DNA of 64,000 bases from Corynespora cassiicola (GCA_022059125.1 JAEUWY010000006.1:2232001-2296000), one strand, 5' to 3'; shown: positions 53,884 through 64,000, numbered from the stretch's first letter. Notes: generated by a model from the letters alone, not told the origin. Translations and numbers: made by a program.

Positions 53884-55959
53884 GCCCCCTGACTACTCTA
53901 ACACGCGCTACTTACACCTATAATACCTCTACTAAAAATCTCTCAATTATTAAATAATAAAAATTTTGTAATTTTTATTTTTTTAATTATTAAAAATAAT
54001 TTAATTAAAAATGTATAATATGCTGCTTTTATATACAGCGTTTTATATACTATATTAAATAACTAATATACTAAATAACTTACGTAATATAATTACTAGC
54101 TTAATTTAAAATAGCTAACTAAACTTAAAAAAAGTAATTATTATTTATATTTTTAAGTTAAATTTACAAAAATTCGCGTTTATAATAAATACTATATATA
54201 ATATAATTAATTAATTACGTACTAAGTAAAAAGTAAGCTATATTAGTATTAACTAGTTTAGTAATTTTATTAAATATTAGCTAAAATTTTAGATTTAATT
54301 AATTTACTACTAAAATTACTAGTAAATTTTATATAAAAATTTTAAAGTTATTAGCTTTTAGTTTAAATTACTATATTATATAAAAAAAATATAATATTAT
54401 ATAAAAAAAAATTATTAATAAAAAATATGTATAACTTTAATAAAACAAACTTATAATAAATATAATTTTAGCTTAATTAGTAGTTATAGTTTTAAAAAAA
54501 ATAAAATTAACTAAAAAGTATTTAGCTAAATAATTATAAATAAATTATAATAATTTAAAAAATTAATACGTACAGCTAAATAGTTTTTTTTATTATTATT
54601 TTTATAAATAAATACTGTTTTTTTATATAGTATAAAAATAATAATATTTTATTTAGCTAGTATATATTACTTAGCAAAATAAACTAAATAATAAATAAAC
54701 TAAAAATATATTAGTTAAAATATTTTAATATTTATATATAAAACTGTATAGTAAAAATATACTAACTATTTATTATTAATAGTTATAAAAGTTATAATTT
54801 TTTAGCTTTTTAAAACTTTTATAAAATAAATAAAATTAATTACTTTTCACATATTTCTATATTTATTATATTTTTTTAATTTTTTAATATAGAGTATTTC
54901 TCGCCTTTAAAATAGATATATAGTAATAAAATTTTTAGCTTAGTACGTAATTATATTAATTATATTACTAAAGAAAAAATTTTATTAGTTTTTAAAATTT
55001 TTTTAAAGTTTTTTTTATTAAAGCTAATATACGCGTAAGTTTTTAAAAAACTAAAATAATTTTATATAATTTAAAAATAGTATTTTTAAAACTTAATATA
55101 AAACTATATATATTTATATTAGTTTTTTAAAAAACTATTTAGTAAATAACTAAAATACTAAGTAATACGTATAAGCTAAAAATTAAATTAATATTAATTT
55201 ATAATAAAATTAAAAAAAATAAAAATTTAGTATTTATTTTTATTTTTATAGCTATTAATTAGTTTAAAAAAAAACTGCAGTAATATTTTATATAGCTATA
55301 TTATTTAAAAATTAAAATAAATTTTTTAAAAAAGCTAATAAAACTACTATATAGTATATAAAGCGAAAAAAAAAATTTAGTATAAATTTTTTTTAATAAA
55401 AACTAAAAAAACTAAAATTATTACTTAAAAAAACGTTAAAAAGTAATTAAATAAAAAAAATATAAAGATAATTTATTTTAGTAGTAGCTGGCAGTTAAAA
55501 GCGCGTTATATATACAGAAAGGTGATATTAAAAAAGAGTAATCGAAAAAATAGTACTTTTTAAACTTCTATAACTTTTTAACTAAACTAGCTATTTTTTA
55601 AAAAAAAAAAAAAAGTTGTATAGAGATTTTTCTAGTTTTTTATTAAAGCTAAAAAAGAAAATTACTTATATAATAATAATAAACTTAAAAATTAAAAGAA
55701 AAGTAGACTAAAAAAAAGTAAAATTAAAATCTGATTTGTTTTTTATTTTACGCTAACTATATTTAGCTAAGTCTATATTACGTAAGTAAAAAACTAGAGC
55801 TAAATATTTAATTTAATATTAAAAAAATAAAGTTTTAAAAATAAAGTTTTGCTTATATAAACACTAATTACATAATAATAAACTAGTTAAATTAGTATAA
55901 AAATAAATAATTTAAAAATTTAAATTTAAATTTTTATTTTCTCTGAACACAGATAAGAT

Positions 55960-57135
55960 AGAACTTTAATTCTTAATATATAAAGAAAAAGTTAATCTTT
56001 TATATAAAGCTAATACACCTATTATAACTATTTCTAATATATTAAATAAAAGTAAAAAAAGTATTTATAATACTATACAACGTATTAAAAGAAAAAAAGA
56101 TTATTTAATAGTATAATAAAAAATAGAAATTAGAAAAAAATAAAGCTATTAAAAAAAGATAAAAAAATTATAAATAGGGATTTAATTAAAAGCTCTAAAA
56201 AAAAATAAAAAAAATAATATTAGAAAATAATATAAAAATATCTAAAAAAAGCTTATAAAAATATTTAAAAAAAGAAAATTATAGTATAAATATTAGTACT
56301 AAAAAGCCGTATTTAAATAAAAAAAAAGCTAAAATAAAATTAAAATACGTAAAAAAACAATTAAAAAATATAGAAAATATAAATTTAAATAAAATTATAT
56401 GTTCTAATAAATTAGTAATAGAAAAAAGCTTAGGTTTTAAATAAAAATATATAAAAAAAAAAATAAAAGAGTAGAAGTTGAATTAGCTTTTATAAAATTA
56501 AATTATAAGTAAAAAAAAAAAACTAAAAAAATTAAAAAAATTTATACTAATTAAATTATAGCTCGAAATATTGTTATATTAGTATAAAGAGCTATTTAGA
56601 TAGAAAGAAAATCAGAATTAGTGTTTATTAAAATACCTAATTTTAAAAATAACTTTAATAATACAGATTATATATAAAAAGTATTAAAATCTATTATTAA
56701 AAAACAAATAAAACCCGGTTAGTTTATATATCTTTTTTTTATTTTTTAATTAAATATTAAATTATAAAATTAATATTAATACTAATTAGCTTACAGACTA
56801 GAAATTTTAACAAAATAATTCAAAAATTTATCCGACTAAACTAGTTTTAAAATAATTTAAAAAAAATAAAAATAAATTATTTAAATATCTAGCTTATAGC
56901 CCAGACTTAGCACCTATAAAAAATTTTTAAGCTATATTAAAAAATAATTTAAAAAAATTAAATTTTAATTTATTAGGCAAAAAAAATAATAAAAAAAAAT
57001 AATACTTTATTTATAAACGCTATAAATAAAAAATAGAATTTAATTCCACAAAAAATAATAGATAATTATATATTATTTTTACTTAGGCGTTAGAAAGCAG
57101 TTATTAAAGCCAACAGATATAATATAAAATATTAA
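55960..57135 (+). pseudogene. Tc1/mariner transposase remnant
   Basis: Readable pieces on the plus strand in order. A helix-turn-helix-like start near 55980-56095 reads roughly ITTISNILNKSKKSIYNTIQ. A DDE-domain hallmark at about 56893-56950 reads YSPDLAPIKNF-stop-AILK, matching YSPDLNPIENxWxxLK with the Trp codon turned into a stop. The C-terminal piece near 57086-57135 reads RR-stop-KAVIKANRYNIKY. Stops at former Trp, Gln or Arg codons are what C-to-T/G-to-A decay gives. Not functional. Confidence 0.82.
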
Positions 57136-57191
57136 TAATTTAATTAATTATTAATTTATTTATATAGTTTAATTTTTTTTAATTTTTTTTT

Positions 57192-57222
57192 CTATTATTA
57201 TTATTATTATTATTATTATTTT
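57192..57222 (+). repeat. ATT trinucleotide tract
   Basis: About ten ATT/TTA units between the transposase remnant and the right inverted repeat of the Tc1/mariner element. Confidence 0.75.
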
Positions 57223-57852
57223 TTAAATAAAAAAGCTATATTAGAATTTTTTGTATATAATTATATAGTATATAAATTTATAATAATAAAATAAAAAATA
57301 AAAATTATACGCTAGGTAAAAAATAAATCAGCTTTTAATTTTACTTTTTTTAGTCTACTTTTCTTTTAATTTTTAAGTTTATTATTATTATATAAATAAT
57401 TTTCTTTTTTAGCTTTAATAAAAAACTAGAAAAATCTCTATATAACTTATTTTTTTTTAAAAAAATAGCTAGTTTAGTTAAAAGATTATAGAAGTTTAAA
57501 AAGTGCTATTTTTTCGATTACTCTTTTTTAATATCATCTCTCTGTATATAAAATATACAGTATAATATACTATAAATATTATAATACTAAAAAACATAAT
57601 TTCTATATTTATAAAATAAAAATAAAATATTTTAAAAATACTAATAAGTCTAAAAAATAACTTAGTTTATTATAATTTTAAATATATTACGTTATATATA
57701 TATATATATATAATAGTTTAGCGCAGGTAGTGCGCAGGTTAAGTATTACTAATTTACTTAGATTACTGACTCGCTTGTGAAACACGTTAAGTATAATTTT
57801 TAAAGAAAGACTTTATTAGTCTTAAAAAAGTAGTATTTTAAGACTGCTTAGC

Positions 57853-59584
57853 TTATTCGAACACCTCAAATCCTACCAGGTCAGGGGCCCATGCTGCCCC
57901 AAATGCCCCAAAAGTTACCTCATTTTGCACGCCCTCAACGAATCCATCAACTTCAACGAACAAACGACCAGCTTCGAACCAGTTCCCTCCAGAGAGCGGG
58001 AAAGCCCATCTCTTTGCCCGCCCATTGTTGACAGATATAGTCATATTCCTAGCGTTGTCTCCCCATTCCCAAGCAGTCTGGAAAGCATAGTCATAATTGA
58101 TAAAGTCTACGCCGAGTAATTTCTTTCCTGCAGATTGCGCCTTAATCGAGGAAAAATGAACATTAGCTCCAGAGCCAATGTTCCCAACCTTGCGTTGAGT
58201 AGGCAAGCATTGGCCTGGAGAGCAATCCGAGAAGCTTGCGGAGCCCTCGAGTGCTGCATTTGTGGCAGAGTAGTATCCAGATGTTGTAAACGCTTCGCTC
58301 TCAGTGATATTAGAAAGCACCCAGAGCCGTAATTCGTGTCCACTGAGAGTAAGGTTCTGCTTTCCGGAGACCTCACCCAGATCAGTCGCTGTCCATACAT
58401 CTCTGGCCTGGGATGAATGAATTCCCAATGATTGAAGATCAAATGTCACGGGCTGTGAGCCGTTCCTCCAGTTTGCGACGCCAAGGACCTTACGAGAACC
58501 CGAGAGATCCCCAAGCCAAATGTCCCACTCTTCTTCTGTATATCTCCGAACAAGCCGTGCCTGTTTCGCTAACGAATCTTGATTTATCGCGATGACCTCT
58601 TTATTAGAAAGAATGTCCAAAGACGCTGATGGTAGTTTGCTAGGATCCAAGGCCGCACCAATTATAAGAGGCGACTTGTTGATGGCCCACATGCTAAAAT
58701 GGAAACGCTCTTCCTCTGTGGATAGAACATTGAGACCGACACTGGGTTTTTTAGTCAAGTTTTGCCATAAAAGTAAAGAAGGTCACTTACATGAGCATGT
58801 CCATGTCCGCGAATGCCCCCACAGTTGTTTGTCTATAGTAAGGCACTACTTGGTTCGTAATACGCCAGATGCTGCGCCAAGAGTTGTAAATGTCGTTACT
58901 TATGCGCCAGGAGTTGCCAATCTCAGCAGCCCAATTTCCAACGTCAACTCCGATACCCCATTGGCAGACAAAGTACTGGATATCGCGATCGACTGCTTCG
59001 AGGGCGCTTGCCATGTGCTGGAAGCGTGCAGGTGATTGGGCTTCTGTAGAATCCGAATCCACCATTGTAGTTCGCGACGTGGCATAGCAATTATCGTACC
59101 TGAACATTATTAGTTTGTGGTAGGTACAAGATGCAAGATAGGTGTACTTCAAGTTGTCTCCCCCCCATTCAGCAAAAGTCTGAGCATCGATCTCTTCGAA
59201 GCCCAAAGATGCTGGCAAATCTGTCGACCCGCATTGTAGGTATCCGGCTCCAGAGTACAATCCAAAACCGAGGCCTAAGCCATGTATGAAGTCTCCTAGA
59301 GCTTTCCCCCCGGACGGGAACAGAGTTTCGTTCCATTGAAGTCTTCCGTCAGCGTCTCTCTCACGCCCAGGCCAACCACAGTCAATAGTCACAAAATCGT
59401 ATCCAAGTTGGTCCAAACCCAGGTCGACGAGCCCTTGTGCACTAGTCTTAATCTTATCTTCCGAGGGCGAACAGCTATAAGTATTGTAGGAATTCCATCC
59501 CATGGGAGGTGTTGGGGAGCGGAAAGTTGTTGCGGCTACCCTAAACGCCAAAAGGGTAGAGAAGAGTAAACTTGAGAAGGCCAT
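57853..59584 (-). CDS. Secreted GH27 alpha-galactosidase with C-terminal CBM35-like region
   Basis: Retaining alpha-galactosidase that removes galactose from galactomannan or raffinose-type sugars outside the cell. Three exons: 59148-59584, 58791-59099 and 57853-58741, introns 48 and 49 bp, giving 544 aa. Signal peptide about 1-18 (MAFSSLLFSTLLAFRVAA). GH27 signature TPPMGWNSYNTYSC; nucleophile in LKYDNCY (Asp about 148) and acid/base in WRISNDI (Asp about 215); then GAFADMDML and FSMWAINKSPLIIGA. After the catalytic barrel and beta domain the last 140 residues (from about 400) look like a CBM35-type sugar-binding module: NAALEGSASFSDCSPGQC, VGNIGSGANVHFSSI, NGRAKRWAFPLSGGNW. Intron 1 is stop-free and in frame. 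The stop codon lies only 65 bp from the transposon block. Confidence 0.93.
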
Positions 59585-60265
59585 TGAATCTCAACGGAGA
59601 TTTCCAACGCTGGTATCAGAGGAGCCACTCTAACTCTCGCAAATCACGAACAAGTGCCATATTTATAGCTTCTTGTGCCAGCATGGGGGAAATTTTTCGG
59701 ACGTCAGATCTGGGATTTGCTGCCGTGATAAACGGCCAAACAGATGCTGTCATGGTGCCAGTGACGGAAAAATTGGTTATGCATAGCCGCAAGGTACACA
59801 CCATAACGAGTAGTGCGCTATGTCACGCAGCTTCTCAGATGCCCGTATATCATATTAGGAAGGTGGAAACTTTTTCGCAGGGTTACACACCAGACTTTTG
59901 AGGGGAACTCGGGCATAGTTCCATGCTCGTGGTGGAGGCCCGCCTAAGTTGGCAATTTACCCCGCATCGGATGAATGTTTGCGCGACGCCAATGCTGTAG
60001 AATTAAGCCGATGCACGAGGGCAGCATATCAAATTTCGAGTGTAATTTTCTAAATATCTGTTTTTCCCCAATATTCTGGTCGAGCAATCCTTCGTCATAT
60101 TGTCTTCCTTCCTGCTCCAATTTTCTTTCAGCCTTGATGTGCAATCCACCTCTCATCGACCACTCTACTTCTGGCTGTAACCCTTTCCTTGGCCCATGCT
60201 CGTTTTGATACTCTACAGCTGGCACTGCCCTCGCCAGCCCTAGATCTTAAACAATTCCCTTCTGA
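59585..60265. other. Intergenic, alpha-galactosidase promoter side
   Basis: Promoter region of the alpha-galactosidase; a few short frames. No CreA/XlnR-type site was called because short motifs are not decisive here. Confidence 0.45.
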
Positions 60266-60679
60266 TTAACCATTACCAATGCCTTGTTCGCCATTGGTAT
60301 TGACATGATGCCATGGACTACGCCCGAAGAATCTGTCTGAACGATCAATCAACCAGTTCATGGGGTAGGGATACAATATCCTCATCCCTATGGGCTTACC
60401 TTGCTGTACTTTGGTCACATGGATTCCAAACTCCTCCTTCAAAAGGAACAAGACACCTTCATGGTCTAGTTCTATGCTCGGGTGTGCTTGCAACAATCTG
60501 TCAAACGAGACTGACCATGCTGAGACATCTTCTTGGCGAACATAGGCCAGAACGGTGCCCTCGACGCACTCTCGATAAAGGTCCCAGTCGTGTCCCATTT
60601 TTGATTCGATCGCATGGAGGACAGTCTCGAAGTTGGGGCTAGACTCGAATTCCGATGGGCTGTACGATGCTTGGTTCAT
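60266..60679 (-). CDS. Hypothetical small protein
   Basis: Not recognised. From the ATG at 60679 (MNQASYSPSEFESSPNF) the frame gives 137 aa unspliced. The centre (SKMGHDWDLYRECVEGTVLA, QEDVSAWSVSFDRLLQAHPS, ELDHEGVLFLLKEEFG) looks like a compact helical domain. A 63-bp segment with GTAAGC donor and TTCAG acceptor after VTKVQQ is in frame and stop-free, so the spliced form would be 116 aa. An upstream in-frame ATG at 60778 would add a hydrophobic 33-residue start. Codon pattern and natural composition support it modestly. Confidence 0.5.
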   Translation of the reverse strand: MNQASYSPSEFESSPNFETVLHAIESKMGHDWDLYRECVEGTVLAYVRQEDVSAWSVSFDRLLQAHPSIELDHEGVLFLLKEEFGIHVTKVQQGKPIGMRILYPYPMNWLIDRSDRFFGRSPWHHVNTNGEQGIGNG

Positions 60680-61166
60680 GGTGTCGGTAGCAGCAAAGAA
60701 AGGAGAAGGCACTGGGAAGTTATTGGAGATGAGGGCAAAGCTTATAAAGCAAAAGCCATTAAACTCAGGATAATTCATTCTCCAGGCAGAAGCGCTACTA
60801 TTGTCATCAGTAGCGACAACAGCAAAGGGACTAGGCGGCTGTTTTCTGTGAATACAGCGTGTCTATATTAAATGTTGTTGCCTAATATTAACAAAAATTA
60901 AAAGTGCTTTATACAGGATACTGAAAGTCGCTGTTATTTTACATTTGTACTGTCTAGATATTTATTGCTTTGCAGTATCTCTATAGTATTTATAATATTG
61001 TTTACCAAAAGTCCCCTAGAAAAAATACCTGGAAAGACACTGTTTGCTGCAGTGTATTTTTCATAGTAGTTAGAGTTATACATCTACCGTCGTGTAAAAC
61101 AGCCTTCTATATCAATAGCTGCGCCCTTCCACGGCTTAAGGAATGCCTAAAACCTTGAGATGAATG
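60680..61166. other. Intergenic, AT-rich, no supported gene
   Basis: AT-rich from about 60860 to 61120; no repeat or gene recognised. Confidence 0.45.
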
Positions 61167-62063
61167 TCAAAGCTGCTCCATCTTCTCCACCTCCCTCTCG
61201 TTGTTCAGGACCACTCTAATCTGTCTTCCACTCTCTCCACCGAAGAAGCCAGCTCTCAGGCCATCCAGATACAGCTCATAGCCTGGCATATAGCCCCCGA
61301 TAAAAGCCCGTACCTGATCATCCGTCATGCCAGTTCCTTTAGCTTCAATCAGCCTGTGTTCCTGTTGAAGCCTCCACGTAAAGACATTGCGAATGTCGTC
61401 GGTGTCGATGTGTATCATAAAGTCAAAATGTTGGGGCCCCATAAAAGTGTCGCAGTATCGCCTCAAGGAGTCGTTTACCTCGAGTAAGTGAGCCAGCTGG
61501 TGTTGTGCAGGCGTATTTACGACAAGTTTCCTTTCCTTGGCAAGACGATAGCTTTGCTCCACGTCCGCCTCGGGAAGCGGGCGAAAGCCCACGCACCACC
61601 CCTCGAAGACGACAACATCTGGTTTGGTGGTGATGACGGGCCACTCCTCTTTTGGCGCTCGGTCTCCGTCGCCATTGAACTTGCTTTTGTCGAAGCTTGG
61701 AATGCGCAAGTCTTCGCCGCCCTGATAGTCCCTGAGGAGGTTGAAGAAGCGGCCAGCCAGCTGTTCATCATGGGTCCCGGGCTGCCCCCTGGTCCGGTAC
61801 AGCTTATTCTCAGGGTCTCTGTCTCTTCGCGATACCAGGTCGGCGTGGGTCTTGTACAGATCGTCGAGCGAGATGGTAACGGTATTCAGATGCTGTTCAT
61901 TAGTGAGGAGCGATACGATTTTGGATGCCCAGGTCGATTTCCCGGATCCTTGGAGGCCGGTGATGCCGAGGATTATGGGCTGGGGGGTGGATTTGCGGCG
62001 AGCGTGGATCTGAGGGATCAAGATGTCGAGCACCCGCCGGATGTTAGGTTCGAGTGACGCCAT
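61167..62063 (-). CDS. P-loop kinase of the D-glycerate 3-kinase / Tda10 family
   Basis: Predicted cytosolic kinase. Plant GLYK in this family phosphorylates D-glycerate to 3-phosphoglycerate; yeast Tda10 is a structural relative of unproven substrate. 298 aa, single exon, from the ATG at 62063 (MASLEPNIRRVL); the frame is open far upstream but that sequence is Gly/Arg/Ala-rich promoter DNA. Walker A GLQGSGKST at about 36-44, the LDDLY motif (SLDDLYKTHADL), the RGQPGTHDEQLAGRF loop, PSFDKSKFNGDGDR, VVVFEGWCVGFRPL (Walker B-like) and the lid region VFTWRLQQEHRLIEAKGTGM. C-terminus YMPGYELYLDGL. All family blocks are intact. Head-to-head with the tartrate-dehydrogenase-like gene, 388 bp between starts. 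Confidence 0.88.
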   Translation of the reverse strand: MASLEPNIRRVLDILIPQIHARRKSTPQPIILGITGLQGSGKSTWASKIVSLLTNEQHLNTVTISLDDLYKTHADLVSRRDRDPENKLYRTRGQPGTHDEQLAGRFFNLLRDYQGGEDLRIPSFDKSKFNGDGDRAPKEEWPVITTKPDVVVFEGWCVGFRPLPEADVEQSYRLAKERKLVVNTPAQHQLAHLLEVNDSLRRYCDTFMGPQHFDFMIHIDTDDIRNVFTWRLQQEHRLIEAKGTGMTDDQVRAFIGGYMPGYELYLDGLRAGFFGGESGRQIRVVLNNEREVEKMEQL

Positions 62064-62451
62064 GGCGGGGTAGTGAAGCCAGGGGATTGTGTCGAGCTGG
62101 TGAACAGCGTCCAGAGGGGACCACCATGCTGTCTTGAGCACCCCGGCGCGGTACCGGAGCGCGGCCGAGCCCGCACATTCATGGTCCGGTGGCAGCGCGG
62201 GGGAGGCGAGGGGGAGCAGTTCGCCGGGCTTAGATTCGCCGTCCTGCACCCTCCGCGCCCCGCCATGCGTTGCCATGCGGCCATGCCAGCGCGCGCTTTG
62301 AACTCTCGCCCAGGGAAACCCAGAGCCAGGTTCCGGGGCTGCACCGGGCCATATACCATATAAACCCATGGCCTGTCTCTCCTGCCCCTCCGCCAGCTCT
62401 CCGATACCCCGCGACGCGTCTCCCTGAAGCCAGACAGCACATCGCCTCGCC
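62064..62451. promoter_or_regulatory. Shared promoter of the kinase and tartrate-dehydrogenase-like genes
   Basis: 388 bp between divergent start codons, GC-rich, with a TATA-like ATATACCATATAAACC near 62350 placed about 100 bp before the dehydrogenase start. Shared control is inference. Confidence 0.5.
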
Positions 62452-63693
62452 ATGTCTCCAATCGCAGTCGCACGAAAACATTCCATCGCCACCATGGGCG
62501 CCGATGGAATTGGTCCCGAGGTCGTCAATGCAGGCGTCCAGGTTCTGAGGAAACTGGCCGCCCTCGACGGTTCCTTTGGGTTGGAGTTTGAGGACTACGA
62601 CTGGAGCTCGGAAACCTTCAAGAAGACAGGCAAGTACATACCCGATGGTGGGCTCGAGCAGCTCAAGAAGCACGATGCTATTCTTTTCGGCGCAGTTGGT
62701 GCACCAGGTAAGCACCCGAGGACACGCTCCCCTATCGCGTGCGAGAAGAATCGTGCCTGACCGTGACCGTGACCAGACGTGCCTGACCACATTTCCCTTT
62801 GGGGACTTCGTCTTGCCATTTGCCAGCCATTCCAGCAGTACGCCAACGTCCGCCCGACCAAGATCTTCCGTGGCACTCAGTCCCCCCTTCGAAACGCTAG
62901 TCATGGCGATCTAGACTGGGTCATCGTCCGGGAGAATTCAGAAGGCGAATACGCCGGCCAAGGGGGTCGTTCGCACCGGGGTCAGCCCTGGGAGACAGCC
63001 ACAGAGGTCGCCATCTTCACCCGCCACGGAGTGGAACGCCTCATTCGATTCGCCTTCGAGACGGCCCAAAGGCGCCCCAGGAGACTTTTGACGGTTGTGA
63101 CCAAGAGCAACGCCCAGAGGAACGGCATGGTACTCTGGGATGAGGTCGCCCAAGATGTCAGCAAGGATTTTCCCGACGTCAAGTGGGACAAGATGCTCGT
63201 CGATGCCATGACGTGCCGCATGGTTCTCGACCCCAAATCGCTGGATACCATTGTAGCAACCAATCTAGTATGTATTCGCTCTTTATATCCCATTTCGAGC
63301 AATGTGCTGATACACGAGTAGCATGCGGATATCTTGTCGGACCTTGCAGCCGCGCTTGCCGGTTCAATTGGCATTGCGCCAACATCCAATCTTGATCCCA
63401 CCCGCCAGAACCCCTCAATGTTCGAGCCAATTCACGGATCCGCTTTTGACATAACCGGCAAGGGCGTTGCAAATCCTGTCGCTACTTTTTGGACCGCGGC
63501 TGAGATGCTGACGTGGCTGGGCGAGGGCGAGGCTGCAGAGAAGATGATGGAGGCTGTCGAGGCTGTTACGGAACGGGGCATCGTAACTAAGGACCTGGGA
63601 GGCTCAGCAGGTACACAGGAGGTTACCAACGCTGTGTGTGCTGAACTAGAAAAGCTATTTCAACCTAATTTAATAGAAAAAGCAGTTATCTGA
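62452..63693 (+). CDS. Tartrate dehydrogenase/decarboxylase-like (D-malate dehydrogenase group, IPMDH superfamily)
   Basis: NAD- and metal-dependent beta-decarboxylating dehydrogenase. Three exons: 62452-62707, 62777-63267 and 63322-63693, introns 69 and 54 bp, giving 372 aa. Blocks seen: GADGIGPEVVNAGVQVL, ILFGAVGAP, DVPDHISLWGLRLAI (the tartrate/malate-group form, not the leucine-pathway form), VIVRENSEGEYAGQGG, VTKSNAQRNGMVLWDEV, VDAMTCRMVLDPKSLDTIVA, HADILSDLAAALAGSIGIAP and EPIHGSAFDITGKGVANPVA. HADILSDLAAALAG and GSAFDI point to the TDH/DmlA group rather than LEU2-type 3-isopropylmalate dehydrogenase. Known members convert meso-tartrate to D-glycerate plus CO2, oxidise L-tartrate, or decarboxylate D-malate. 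The last 14 residues (EKLFQPNLIEKAVI) have AT-rich codons and lie next to an AT-rich block. Confidence 0.9.
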
Positions 63694-63714
63694 AGAGCTG
63701 TAGGAGTCCTTTTC

Positions 63715-64000
63715 TCTCAGCTTTGCTGGGCCAGGACTAAACAATAAGTACGGACAATAAATATAAACAGTAATAACGCTATTTAGGCGTTTAATAAAAC
63801 AGTAATTAAAAATAATAAAAAATAATTAAATTATTCTATTTTGTTATTAACAAGCAGCGAGTATATTATTCTATTTCTATTTTATTTTAGTTAGCACATA
63901 CTACCTATCGCGTAATTTTATATATTTTATAATATTATTTTATTATATAATATAACGTTAACACGTAACCTGCGTTTTTATTTTAAATAATAATAAATAT
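63715..64000. mobile_element. Second AT-rich, probably RIP-degraded block (runs off the window)
   Basis: Composition changes to nearly pure A/T some 40-80 bp after the dehydrogenase stop codon and stays so to the end. No terminal repeat or protein is recognisable in the part visible. By analogy with the 53.8-57.8 kb block it is probably a decayed transposon. Confidence 0.5.

Larger units (their letters stand above)
55515..57544 (+). mobile_element. Degenerate Tc1/mariner-type transposon with about 225-bp inverted terminal repeats
   Basis: Both ends begin CAG and are flanked by TA (55513-55514 and 57545-57546), the Tc1/mariner target. The left end (CAGAAAGGTGATATTAAAAA...) and the reverse complement of the right end (CAGAGAGATGATATTAAAAA...) match with few differences for roughly 225-230 bp, to about 55745 and 57320. 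Between them lies a decayed transposase. Total 2,030 bp. TIRs of this length are long for the superfamily. The element is AT-saturated, consistent with RIP inactivation. Confidence 0.88.
53842..57787. mobile_element. RIP-like AT-rich block: probable TA-flanked element with a nested second element
   Basis: Almost pure A/T DNA with stops in all frames. Its ends carry an inverted match: AACGT, 4 bp, then CACAAGCGAGTC at 53841-53861, and the reverse complement at 57768-57788. Just outside each ACGT end lies a TA, as expected for a Tc1/mariner-superfamily target duplication. On the left the 17-bp unit is present twice in tandem (53850-53866, 53867-53883). The 2.0-kb inner element interrupts it, leaving about 1.9 kb of outer sequence, in which I recognised no protein. 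C-to-T type decay on both strands is what RIP produces; this is inference from composition. Confidence 0.55.

Noticed and set aside
62064..62528. 155-residue N-terminal extension of the kinase frame
   Set aside because: Would cover the promoter and start of the divergent dehydrogenase; sequence is Gly/Arg/Ala-rich and unlike the family N-terminus.
62452..63693. LEU2-type 3-isopropylmalate dehydrogenase
   Set aside because: DHISLWGLRLAI, HADILSDLAAALAG and GSAFDITGKG fit the tartrate/D-malate group instead.
1..64000. tRNA, rRNA, telomere repeats, CRISPR
   Set aside because: No convincing tRNA B-box with matching arms, no rRNA-like sequence and no regularly spaced direct repeats found by eye; a tRNAscan run would be decisive for tRNAs.

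Overview
The window is nuclear DNA of a filamentous ascomycete (Pezizomycotina); I cannot name the species or class. Evidence: compact genes with short GT-AG introns (44-133 bp, usually with a CTRAC-like branch site), families confined to or typical of these fungi (HET domain, DUF3431, LaeA-like methyltransferase, Pth11-type rhodopsin-domain protein, fungal Zn2Cys6 regulator), and extremely AT-rich blocks that look like RIP-mutated transposons beside gene-rich DNA of ordinary composition. Exon structures below were rebuilt by hand from frame, splice-site and family conservation.

Layout. 1-13.6 kb is loosely packed: a C2H2 zinc-finger protein, two uncertain small genes, a large HET-domain gene head-to-head with a DUF3431 membrane protein, and two fungal proteins of unknown function. 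13.6-23.4 kb holds a PPTA-repeat protein (PTAR1/Ecm9 type) head-to-head with GET1, a LaeA-like methyltransferase, a small secreted protein and a secreted S33 tripeptidyl-peptidase-like enzyme. 25.7-34.2 kb holds a rhodopsin-domain membrane protein, an acyl-CoA dehydrogenase and a protoglobin. 36-45 kb is a housekeeping block: AHC1-like zinc-finger protein, Kish, TAF13, eIF3f and UTP25. 45.6-52.5 kb is accessory: a broken AIM6-like gene, a Zn2Cys6 regulator that appears split in two, and an allantoate-permease-type MFS transporter tail-to-tail with it.

53.84-57.79 kb is a repeat block: a roughly 2.0-kb Tc1/mariner element with very long inverted repeats, nested inside what looks like a second TA-flanked element, both riddled with stops and almost devoid of G and C. 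Beyond it is a 5.8-kb gene island (GH27 alpha-galactosidase with a C-terminal CBM35-like region, a small unknown gene, a D-glycerate-kinase-like protein and a tartrate-dehydrogenase-like protein), closed by another AT-rich block that runs off the window.

The most interesting functional arrangement is the last divergent pair. Tartrate dehydrogenase/decarboxylase can yield D-glycerate, and the neighbouring kinase family phosphorylates D-glycerate into glycolysis, so the two could form a two-gene catabolic module sharing one promoter. No convincing tRNA, rRNA or CRISPR was seen.
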